Assembly (NCBI GenBank): GCA_937925525.1
Contig: CALALS010000200.1
Coordinates: 1-32,497 of the forward strand
Reading direction: 5' to 3'
From: an uncultured Flavobacteriales bacterium
GTDB lineage: Bacteria > Bacteroidota > Bacteroidia > Flavobacteriales_E > Vicingaceae
Length of the DNA: 32,497 nt
Shown: piece after piece, positions 26,512 to 32,497 of the stretch
Position numbering within the stretch: the first letter of the stretch is position 1
Layout: each line of letters opens with the position of its first letter
Translations under genes and position numbers: made by a program
The notes under the pieces: generated by a model
The model's input: the letters and a program-made list of their open reading frames with translations, nothing else
What the model was told of the DNA's origin: nothing
Database searches by the model: none

Positions 26512-27562
26512 TAAAATTAGATTATATTATAAAAAGCAACTAGTTATTGCTAGTTGCTTTTTAGTTATATCTGTTTTTTCTTTTGGACAGAATAACTTAG
26601 TGCCGAATGGTAGTTTTGAAGCAATAAATAATTGTCCTTTTTCATTTGGACAGATTGACTATGCTATAAGTTGGTTTCAACCAAATCAACTATTCTCAAC
26701 ATCTGATTTATTTAATACTTGCTCTTCATTAAGCCCGGTAGATATTCCTTTAAATAACTTTGGATATCAAAATCCTTTTTTTGGAAATTCTTACGGAGGA
26801 ATATATTTTTACTTAAATAATAATATACAAATACATCGAGAGTATATTGAAATTGAATTAACCAAAAAGCTAACGAAGAATTATATTTATTGCATAGAGT
26901 TTTATGTTTCTCTTGCTGATAGTTCTAACTATGCAATAGCTAGTATAGGTGGGTTATTTTCAACGGATAGTATTTTAGTTAGTTGTACGACAGGATGTTT
27001 AATAAATATAATACCTCAAATTCAAAATGATAGCTCAAATATCGTAACGGATAAGCAAAACTGGGTAAAAATTAGTGGAAGTTTTGTTGCTAGTGGAGGG
27101 GAGCAATTTTTAACCATTGGAAATTTTTATGATGATATAGAAACAGCAAAGCACAGTATTAAAGTTTCAAATTATCCCAATAATGATTATGCTTATTATT
27201 ACATCGACAACGTAAGTGTGTATGCTTGTGACAGCCCATTGGTAGAAGAACCCCAAGACACTACCTTTGTATTTATACCCAATGTATTTAGCCCCAACCA
27301 AGACGGAGAAAATGACCTATGGCAAGTAACCGCCAATAAAGTAAATAGCTTAAATGTACAAGTCTTTAACCGTTGGGGAGAACAAGTTTATAAAACTAAC
27401 CTTGCTAATACAGAAGAAGCTATTAATTTTAATCCTGCATGGGACGGCTACACTCCCACAGGTAAACCATTGCCCGAAGGCACTTACTTTTATATCGTAC
27501 AATACACCTTACCAAACGGAGAGGTAAAAGTGGAGAAAGGACATCTTACTTTACTTCGTTAA
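26486..27562 (+). CDS. T9SS type B sorting-domain protein, copy 1
   Basis: This is a 358-residue secreted protein. The signal peptide is RLYYKKQLVIASCFLVISVF, preceded by about 11 residues encoded inside the end of the upstream gene. No other in-frame ATG exists before the signal, so the start at 26486 is probably real. A jelly-roll-like region (NLVPNGSFE ... REYIEIELTKKL ... FYVSLADSSNYA) leads to IVTDKQNWVKISGSF, then the type B (gliding-associated) sorting domain in the last 95 residues: FIPNVFSPNQDGENDLW and EGTYFYIVQYTLPNGE. It belongs to three paralogues. A hairpin with terminator features lies in its signal-peptide codons. Confidence 0.88.
   Translation: MVNWLFRNSKIRLYYKKQLVIASCFLVISVFSFGQNNLVPNGSFEAINNCPFSFGQIDYAISWFQPNQLFSTSDLFNTCSSLSPVDIPLNNFGYQNPFFGNSYGGIYFYLNNNIQIHREYIEIELTKKLTKNYIYCIEFYVSLADSSNYAIASIGGLFSTDSILVSCTTGCLINIIPQIQNDSSNIVTDKQNWVKISGSFVASGGEQFLTIGNFYDDIETAKHSIKVSNYPNNDYAYYYIDNVSVYACDSPLVEEPQDTTFVFIPNVFSPNQDGENDLWQVTANKVNSLNVQVFNRWGEQVYKTNLANTEEAINFNPAWDGYTPTGKPLPEGTYFYIVQYTLPNGEVKVEKGHLTLLR
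26531..26562 (+). terminator. 13-bp terminator-like hairpin inside signal-peptide codons (copy 1)
   Basis: AAAAAGCAACTAG (26531-26543) pairs perfectly with CTAGTTGCTTTTT (26550-26562) around a 6-nt loop. It lies 19 nt after the stop of the large T9SS gene and also encodes the signal peptide of the next protein. Confidence 0.8.
27032..27347 (+). repeat. 316-bp block identical to 29873-30188
   Basis: By eye every base matches between 27032-27347 and 29873-30188, covering the conserved middle of type B copies 1 and 3 from just before IVTDKQNW to the sorting domain. The flanks differ. This points to recent duplication or gene conversion. Confidence 0.85.
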
Positions 27563-27633
27563 AAGGAGATTAGTTAAATGGTTAATTAGTGATTGGTAAT
27601 AGGTCGGACTAGGCATTAAACAAAAGTCGATTA

Positions 27634-27870
27634 ATGGTGGTAGGAATTTATCCTAACCCAAATAATGGTAACTTTACATTAACATATACCCTAAAAGAAG
27701 ATGCTATACTGGAAGTTTATAATAGTTTTGGACAACTAATGATGATTGAAAAATTAAAAATGGGAAGTAATAAGAAAGAAATAGAGTTAACTAGCACTAA
27801 AGGAATGTATTATTACACCATTAAAACAAAAGAAAAAATAATAACCAATGGCAAATTGGTGGTACAATAG
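27634..27870 (+). pseudogene. T9SS type A sorting-domain fragment 1
   Basis: The 78-residue frame (MVVGIYPNPNNGNFTLTYTL ... NGKLVVQ) is only a type A sorting domain. It lacks a signal peptide and any passenger, so it cannot be a T9SS cargo by itself. It looks like the remnant 3' end of a larger gene, equivalent to the tail of the 1648-residue protein. Its last 23 nt overlap the start of the next type B gene in another frame, so it may still serve to bring ribosomes to that start. Its sorting-domain DNA is identical to that of fragment 2. Confidence 0.75.
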
Positions 27871-27926
27871 AATATCAATTCACTTAAAAAAGCCTATGGT
27901 AATCATAGGCTTTCTTTTGCTTATTA
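27652..27926 (+). repeat. 275-bp block identical to 29161-29435
   Basis: By eye 27652-27926 and 29161-29435 are identical. The block covers the type A sorting-domain fragment, the hairpin and the signal-peptide codons of type B copies 2 and 3. The first difference is at 27927/29436. Confidence 0.85.
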
Positions 27927-28888
27927 CAAATGTAAATGCACAGCAAAACCTTGTACCTAACTCGGGTTTTGATAGTGTGTATAATAAATGCCCAAATCTT
28001 CCATTTACGTTATATAACCAAAAAAAATGGTGCCCCATAGCAACTCCTGATGTGTTTTATTATTGTTCATCCTCAGTCTCCAATGGAATTCCACAGAATT
28101 CCATTGGATATCAGTATCCACTTAGTGATAGTATTTATGTAGGAATAGGTGTTTCTCGTTCTTTTAATGTAGTTAGAGAGTTTATTACAGTTAAAATGAC
28201 TGAAAAGCTAGAAGAAAATAAAATGTACTGTGGGGAGTTTTATGTCTCGTTATGTGATGAATGTAGTTATGCAATTAGTTCTTTAGGTATGTATTTTTCT
28301 ACAGATAGTGTTTGTGGTAGTAATAATTTAAAAATAGATAAATCACAAATTCAAAATGACAGCTTAAATATCATAACAGACAAACAAAATTGGGTAAAAA
28401 TAAGCGGTAGTTTTGTTGCTAATGGAGGTGAGCAATTTTTAACCATTGGTAATTTTTATAATGACAATTTTACTGAAAAACATAGCATTAAAGTTTCAAA
28501 CTCATCGTATGATGTTGCCTACTACTATATCGACAACGTAAGTGTGTATGCTTGTGATAGTCCATTGGAAGCCCAACCCCAAGACACTACCTTTGTATTT
28601 ATACCCAATGTATTTAGCCCCAACCAAGACGGAGAAAATGACCTATGGCAGGTTACCGCTAATAAAGTAACTAGCTTAAACGTACAAGTATTTAACCGTT
28701 GGGGAGAACAAGTGTATAAAACTAACCTTGCTAATACAGAAGAACCTACTAATTTTAATCCTGCATGGGACGGTTACACTCCCACAGGAAAAACTGTACC
28801 CGAAGGCACTTACTTTTACATAGTGCAATACACTTTACCAAACGGAGAGGTAAAAGTGGAGAAAGGACATCTTACGTTAATTAGATGA
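27848..28888 (+). CDS. T9SS type B sorting-domain protein, copy 2
   Basis: This is a 346-residue paralogue of copy 1. From the ATG at 27848 it begins MANWWYNRISIHLKKPMVII and has a signal peptide ending NVNAQ. An internal ATG at 27896 would remove the two lysines before the hydrophobic core, so the upstream start gives a better signal. The variable region has more cysteines than copies 1 and 3 (for example CGEFYVSLCDECSYA). The conserved part runs from IITDKQNWVKISGSF to the type B sorting domain (FIPNVFSPNQDGENDLW). The gene overlaps the preceding sorting-domain fragment by 23 nt. Confidence 0.88.
   Translation: MANWWYNRISIHLKKPMVIIGFLLLITNVNAQQNLVPNSGFDSVYNKCPNLPFTLYNQKKWCPIATPDVFYYCSSSVSNGIPQNSIGYQYPLSDSIYVGIGVSRSFNVVREFITVKMTEKLEENKMYCGEFYVSLCDECSYAISSLGMYFSTDSVCGSNNLKIDKSQIQNDSLNIITDKQNWVKISGSFVANGGEQFLTIGNFYNDNFTEKHSIKVSNSSYDVAYYYIDNVSVYACDSPLEAQPQDTTFVFIPNVFSPNQDGENDLWQVTANKVTSLNVQVFNRWGEQVYKTNLANTEEPTNFNPAWDGYTPTGKTVPEGTYFYIVQYTLPNGEVKVEKGHLTLIR
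27889..27913 (+). terminator. 10-bp terminator-like hairpin inside signal-peptide codons (copy 2)
   Basis: AAAGCCTATG (27889-27898) pairs with CATAGGCTTT (27904-27913) around GTAAT, followed by CTTTT. It lies 18 nt after the stop of sorting-domain fragment 1 and inside type B copy 2. Confidence 0.75.
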
Positions 28889-28929
28889 TTAGTTGACTAG
28901 GCAAAAGGCACTGGTTAAATGGTTAATTA

Positions 28930-29379
28930 GTGATTGGTTCCTCTCCTTTGGAGAACCTGTCCCGATTATTCGGGAGGTTAGGAGAGGTTATGTATATGGC
29001 ACGAGTAGTGTTAGACCCATTAGATACGGTAAGATATGCTAACTCTTGCGAAGCGTTAACCATAGCGAATAATGGCAATAGAATAGGTGACTTTGATGAA
29101 GATAATTACCAAGAAGAAAACAATAACCCGTCCTTAGGAGAGAAATGGGGAGGTATCTACCCTAACCCAAATAATGGTAACTTTACATTAACATATACCC
29201 TAAAAGAAGATGCTATACTGGAAGTTTATAATAGTTTTGGACAACTAATGATGATTGAAAAATTAAAAATGGGAAGTAATAAGAAAGAAATAGAGTTAAC
29301 TAGCACTAAAGGAATGTATTATTACACCATTAAAACAAAAGAAAAAATAATAACCAATGGCAAATTGGTGGTACAATAG
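28930..29379 (+). pseudogene. C-terminal fragment 2 of a large T9SS type A protein
   Basis: This frame could encode 149 residues from a GTG at 28930. The first twenty or so residues are translated palindrome (see 28940-28987). From 28990 it matches the end of the 1648-residue protein: VMYMARVVLDPLDTVRYANS compares with VYMARVILDPLDTIRYTNS, followed by NNGNRIG and a type A sorting domain. It has no signal peptide, so it is a remnant whose 5' part was lost, apparently at or near the palindrome. It ends 23 nt inside type B copy 3. Confidence 0.75.
28940..28987. repeat. Composite palindromic repeat, possibly mobile
   Basis: Three nested arms pair: CCTCTCCT (28940-28947) with AGGAGAGG (28980-28987), AACCT with AGGTT, and CCCGA with TCGGG around TTAT. 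The word CTCTCCTTTGGAG is common in palindromic intergenic repeats of Bacteroidota genomes, from memory. It marks the broken 5' edge of sorting-domain fragment 2. Confidence 0.7.
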
Positions 29380-29435
29380 AATATCAATTCACTTAAAAAA
29401 GCCTATGGTAATCATAGGCTTTCTTTTGCTTATTA
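29161..29435 (+). repeat. 275-bp block identical to 27652-27926
   Basis: Second copy of the block described at 27652-27926. It places the same sorting-domain tail, hairpin and signal peptide before type B copy 3. Confidence 0.85.
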
Positions 29436-30403
29436 TAAACCTAAAGGCTCAACAGAATTTAGTACCAAATTCTAGATTTGATTCTTATACAGGTAACTGC
29501 CCATCAAATTTTAACCAAATTAATAGTTGGTTCGGATATTTATCTCCTGATGTTTTTCATTACTGTTTACCATCTAATTTAAATGGTATTCCACAAAATC
29601 TAGGAGGATATCAATATCCAATTAGTGATAGTGTATATGTAGGTTTTTATTTCTATATATTCAATACTAGTAATACTAGGGAATATATAGGAGTTAGGTT
29701 AAACGATATTTTGTACGAAGGGTTTACTTATTGTGTTGAATTTCATGTTTCATTAGCTGACAGTTCTAATTATGGGATTAATAAATTTGGTGCTCAATTT
29801 TCAATAGACAGTTTAGGATTTAATTGTCCGCCTGCTTGTATTCTTTCTTATCAACCCCAAGTAAAGAATGACAGCTCAAATATCGTAACGGATAAGCAAA
29901 ACTGGGTAAAAATTAGTGGAAGTTTTGTTGCTAGTGGAGGGGAGCAATTTTTAACCATTGGAAATTTTTATGATGATATAGAAACAGCAAAGCACAGTAT
30001 TAAAGTTTCAAATTATCCCAATAATGATTATGCTTATTATTACATCGACAACGTAAGTGTGTATGCTTGTGACAGCCCATTGGTAGAAGAACCCCAAGAC
30101 ACTACCTTTGTATTTATACCCAATGTATTTAGCCCCAACCAAGACGGAGAAAATGACCTATGGCAAGTAACCGCCAATAAAGTAAATAACCTAAATATAC
30201 AAGTCTTTAACCGTTGGGGAGAACAAGTGTATAAAACTAACCTTGCTAATACAGAAGAAGCTATTAACTTTAATCCTGCATGGGATGGCTACACTCCCAC
30301 AGGCAAACCCGTATCCGAAGGAACTTACTTTTACATTGTACAATACACCCTACCAAGCGGAGAAACGAAAGTGGAGAAAGGGAATCTTACGTTAATTAGG
30401 TAA
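29357..30403 (+). CDS. T9SS type B sorting-domain protein, copy 3 (mosaic)
   Basis: This 348-residue paralogue has the same layout: signal peptide, variable jelly-roll-like N-terminal half (NLVPNSRFDSYTGNCPSNFN), the segment IVTDKQNWVKISGSF and a type B sorting domain (FIPNVFSPNQDGENDLW). Its first part, up to the signal peptide, is identical in DNA to copy 2, while 316 bp of its C-terminal half are identical to copy 1, so the gene is a mosaic. It overlaps the preceding fragment by 23 nt and contains the third hairpin. The function is probably surface attachment or structure; no enzymatic motif is seen. Confidence 0.88.
   Translation: MANWWYNRISIHLKKPMVIIGFLLLIINLKAQQNLVPNSRFDSYTGNCPSNFNQINSWFGYLSPDVFHYCLPSNLNGIPQNLGGYQYPISDSVYVGFYFYIFNTSNTREYIGVRLNDILYEGFTYCVEFHVSLADSSNYGINKFGAQFSIDSLGFNCPPACILSYQPQVKNDSSNIVTDKQNWVKISGSFVASGGEQFLTIGNFYDDIETAKHSIKVSNYPNNDYAYYYIDNVSVYACDSPLVEEPQDTTFVFIPNVFSPNQDGENDLWQVTANKVNNLNIQVFNRWGEQVYKTNLANTEEAINFNPAWDGYTPTGKPVSEGTYFYIVQYTLPSGETKVEKGNLTLIR
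29398..29422 (+). terminator. 10-bp terminator-like hairpin inside signal-peptide codons (copy 3)
   Basis: Same sequence as the hairpin at 27889-27913, in the same relation to the upstream stop and the downstream signal peptide. Confidence 0.75.
29873..30188 (+). repeat. 316-bp block identical to 27032-27347
   Basis: Second copy of the block described at 27032-27347, within type B copy 3. Confidence 0.85.
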
Positions 30404-30654
30404 TTGGTTATACAATAACAAAATTGTCTTTCCTAAAAAAAATCTGTCTCTCTCCTCTCTCCATGACTGATAAATAAAACCATTTCAATTAGCATAATTT
30501 TCATTTTTCTATCTTTAATTGTCAAAGTAAAAGACAATGCTGTCCATGACCTTTATAATTGAAACAAGAGCATTTAACTTAGCACTAAGATTTACCTCTC
30601 TTGAGTTTAAAATCAGGAGAGAAAATTATTCTCAAGTTTCAAGAAAACTAAAAA
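30404..30654. other. Intergenic stretch before the recombinase unit
   Basis: No convincing gene is seen. An inverted repeat ATTGTC/GACAAT (30518-30523 and 30533-30538) could be a protein-binding site. A short frame ending at 30651 (LKSGEKIILKFQEN) has a coding-like look but no start, and may be a decayed gene. Confidence 0.4.
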
Positions 30655-30831
30655 GTGGGGCAAAAAAATATTCATATCTTAGGTTCTTCATCATCCAAAA
30701 AGATAGATGGAAAAACATTAAAAACCTACAAAGGATTTGAAACACTGGACGACAAACAAGCGGAAAGTATGGCAGAACAAATTGAACGATTTGCTGAAAT
30801 ACTATATCGGCACGTTGTCAACCAAAAATAA
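30655..30831 (+). CDS. Small protein of unknown function ahead of the recombinase
   Basis: A 58-codon frame starts at a GTG (30655) and ends 9 nt before the recombinase ATG. It encodes a soluble, charged product (VGQKNIHILGSSSSKKIDGK ... MAEQIERFAEILYRHVVNQK) with a helical C-terminus. Its position suggests co-transcription with the recombinase. I do not recognise it; it could also be the end of a decayed longer gene, since coding-like sequence precedes its start after a stop at 30649-30651. Confidence 0.45.
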   Translation: MGQKNIHILGSSSSKKIDGKTLKTYKGFETLDDKQAESMAEQIERFAEILYRHVVNQK

Positions 30832-30840
30832 CATATTGCC

Positions 30841-32497
30841 ATGAGTGACCTTCGCCTATTTCAATCATTTGCCGTAAAAAGCAAACAACAAAAACACAAC
30901 AAACAAGGAAAAGCGGTTATTTATACCAGAGTTTCCACCAAAGAACAAGCCGACAACAATCAAAGCTTAGACACTCAAAAGAAGTATTGCGAACGCTACG
31001 CTGCCAAAAAAGGATTAGAGGTCATTGCATATTTTGGTGGTACGTATGAGTCCGCTAAAAGTGATGAACGAAAAGAATTTTCCAAAATGCTTTCGTTTGT
31101 CAAGCGTAATAAAAGTGTTTCTTCCATTATCGTTTATTCCTATGACCGATTTTCAAGAACTGGGGCTAATGGTGCATACATCAGTGAACAACTTAAAAAG
31201 CAGGGAGTAGTTACCCTTTCTGCTACACAGGAAGTAGATGTTGAGTCTGCTTCGGGTTCGTTTCAGCAAAACTTATACTATATGTTCAGTCAATTCGATA
31301 ATGAATTGAGAAGGGATAAATCGGTATCGGGTATGCAGGAAAAGTTAAGAAAGGGGTATTGGATAGGCACAGTTCCTTTTGGTTATAGTAATCTCAATCC
31401 GGGAAAAGGAAAAGAACAAAAGATTGTGATTAATGATGAAGGAAGATTGCTTAGGCAAGCCTTTTTGTGGAAAGTAAGGGAAAACATCAGCCATGAGGAA
31501 ATTGCAGAACGGTTGGCAAGAAAAGGGCTTATTATTAAGGCGAAAAAATTAAGTTATTATTTCAGAAATCCGTTTTATTGTGGGGTAATTGTCAGCGGAC
31601 ATATTGCGGGTGAGGTAGTGGAAGGAAAACACGAGCCTTTAATCTCTAAAGAAGTGTTTTTACAAATTCACCACCTCTTAAATCAAAAAAGGAAAGGGTA
31701 TAAATATACTCGTGATGATGAGAACCTACCTTTAAAGCAATTTGTAAAGGCGGCTTCTTGCGGAACTTCTTATACGGGTTATTTGGTAAAGAAAAAAGGT
31801 CTTTACTATTACAAGAATAACCGAAAGGGAAGTAAGGAAAACAAAAGTGCTAAAGTCATGCACGAGAAGTTTAAGGGGGTATTGAGCATTTTTGAATTAA
31901 GCAACCATAAAATTCTTCCTGTGGTCAGGGATGTGTTACAAAAACTCTTTTATGAGCAGCACGATGAAATTATCAGGGAAACGGAATTACTCAAAAAGCA
32001 GTTGAAAGATATTGCTGAAAGGTTAGACCGTTTGGAAGAGCGTTTTGTGTTTGAGGAAATTTCCAGAGAGCAATATGACAGGTTCAGAATAAAATTGGAA
32101 ACAGAGAAAATGGATTTGAATGAGCGGTATTATAAAAACCGTAGTTTAAATTTATCGAACCTTGAAAGTATTTTGAAAAAGGCTACTGAATTTGCACTGA
32201 ACTTGTCTGATTTATGGGCATCTGGAACACTGGAAACTAAACGGGCGGTTCAACATATGGTGTTTCCTGAAGGTATCTTGTACGATTTTAAAAATGATGC
32301 TTATCGAACCATAAGAGTAAATTCTATTTTTTCTCTAATTGGTTGTATTTCAAAACAATTGAGTGAAAATAAAAATGGGACGAGTCTAGCTGATTTTGAC
32401 TTATCCCATTTAGTACCCGAGATGAGACTCGAACTCACACGTCTATTGACACACGGCCCTCAACCGTGCCTGTCTACCAATTCCAGCACTCGGGTAA
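30841..32497 (+). CDS. Large serine recombinase, open at the window edge
   Basis: This is a site-specific DNA integrase or excisionase of the large serine type. The resolvase domain spans residues ~24-165 with catalytic S32 (YTRVSTKEQ) and YDRFSRTG. The recombinase domain is at ~175-285 (PFGYSNLNPG ... FYCGVIV), followed by the zinc-ribbon position (~300-340) and a coiled coil (~375-435). The zinc ribbon is degenerate: the positions that normally hold four cysteines read A304, C307, N326 and S331. No stop codon occurs before the window ends; from residue 525 the frame runs through tRNA-Leu on the opposite strand (VPEMRLELTRLL...). Serine recombinases with tRNA-derived tails are common in Bacteroidota. 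It should act on an attachment site at or beside this tRNA. Confidence 0.9.
   Translation, partial: MSDLRLFQSFAVKSKQQKHNKQGKAVIYTRVSTKEQADNNQSLDTQKKYCERYAAKKGLEVIAYFGGTYESAKSDERKEFSKMLSFVKRNKSVSSIIVYSYDRFSRTGANGAYISEQLKKQGVVTLSATQEVDVESASGSFQQNLYYMFSQFDNELRRDKSVSGMQEKLRKGYWIGTVPFGYSNLNPGKGKEQKIVINDEGRLLRQAFLWKVRENISHEEIAERLARKGLIIKAKKLSYYFRNPFYCGVIVSGHIAGEVVEGKHEPLISKEVFLQIHHLLNQKRKGYKYTRDDENLPLKQFVKAASCGTSYTGYLVKKKGLYYYKNNRKGSKENKSAKVMHEKFKGVLSIFELSNHKILPVVRDVLQKLFYEQHDEIIRETELLKKQLKDIAERLDRLEERFVFEEISREQYDRFRIKLETEKMDLNERYYKNRSLNLSNLESILKKATEFALNLSDLWASGTLETKRAVQHMVFPEGILYDFKNDAYRTIRVNSIFSLIGCISKQLSENKNGTSLADFDLSHLVPEMRLELTRLLTHGPQPCLSTNSSTRV
32414..32495 (-). tRNA. tRNA-Leu (anticodon GAG)
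   Basis: The minus strand folds as a class II tRNA: acceptor ACCCGAG with CTCGGGT and discriminator A, D-arm GGAATTGGTAGACAGG, anticodon stem CACGG/CCGTG with loop TTGAGGG (anticodon GAG), long variable arm, and T-arm GTGAG-TTCGAGT-CTCAT. The CCA end is not encoded (the next bases are CTA). Its 3' end faces the serine recombinase, whose frame overlaps it in antisense. Confidence 0.95.

Larger units (their letters stand above)
18553..32414. mobile_element. Putative integrated element at tRNA-Leu (left end uncertain)
   Basis: The right end is placed at the 3' end of tRNA-Leu(GAG), where a large serine recombinase reads into the tRNA. The content to the left is accessory: small regulators, a repeat-rich origin-like region, a lone receiver domain and a T9SS paralogue array. 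The left edge is a guess, put just after the last core-like gene and its terminator. The only shared sequence seen at both edges is GTACCC (18553-18558 and 32413-32418), which is too short to prove an att pair. The true element could be smaller, containing only the recombinase end. Confidence 0.35.

Noticed and set aside
30537..30740. A 67-codon frame starting at 30537
   Set aside because: The overlapping frame 30655-30831 has better amino-acid composition and position before the recombinase; this one looks like a shadow.
18553..32414. An anti-phage defence system in the accessory block
   Set aside because: No nuclease, helicase, toxin-antitoxin pair or other known defence gene could be recognised among the proteins.

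Overview
The window is a low-GC stretch of a Bacteroidota chromosome, most likely from the order Flavobacteriales. The evidence is gldF/gldG gliding genes, several proteins with type IX secretion system (T9SS) type A or type B C-terminal sorting domains, the phylum-typical YifB and TolC/RND arrangements, and promoters that fit the Bacteroidota pattern (TTG, 19 nt, TAnnTTTG). The species cannot be named from this sequence alone.

Positions 1-18.5 kb look like ordinary chromosome. They hold a secreted M14 carboxypeptidase with a T9SS tail, an uncharacterised secreted protein, the gldF-gldG-DUF4340 operon, a marR-adaptor-RND-tolC efflux operon on the minus strand, alaS, a membrane-anchored M23 (LytM) protein, a MerR-type regulator, yifB/comM and a small secreted protein closed by a strong terminator at 18525-18552.

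From about 18.55 kb to the tRNA-Leu(GAG) at 32414-32495 the character changes to accessory DNA: small regulator-like genes, about 1.5 kb of repeat-rich DNA without genes, a stand-alone response regulator receiver, a T9SS locus and a large serine recombinase. The recombinase has no stop codon before the window ends and reads straight through the tRNA on the opposite strand. This suggests an element integrated at the tRNA 3' end. No convincing second attachment site was found, so the left boundary is uncertain.

The 1.5 kb gap (19494-20983) is the densest unexplained stretch. It has TACTAC-type arms around an AT-rich core, eight roughly 11-bp-phased CACTAA-like units containing a perfect TTATCCACA DnaA box, a pair of 20-bp direct repeats, and at least three short minus-strand units in which a TAnnTTTG promoter is followed 50-90 nt later by a terminator hairpin. 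I read it as a possible replication or copy-control region with a cluster of candidate small RNAs.

The T9SS locus (21.5-30.4 kb) starts with a 1648-residue protein with RCC1-like repeats and a probable beta-helix. Three paralogous type B proteins follow, each with a variable N-terminal half and a conserved C-terminal half. Each starts inside the end of an upstream type A sorting-domain frame. In each, a terminator-like hairpin lies within the signal-peptide codons. Long identical DNA blocks show that the third copy is a mosaic of the other two. Two of the upstream type A frames are only fragments, possibly kept because they deliver ribosomes to the next gene.
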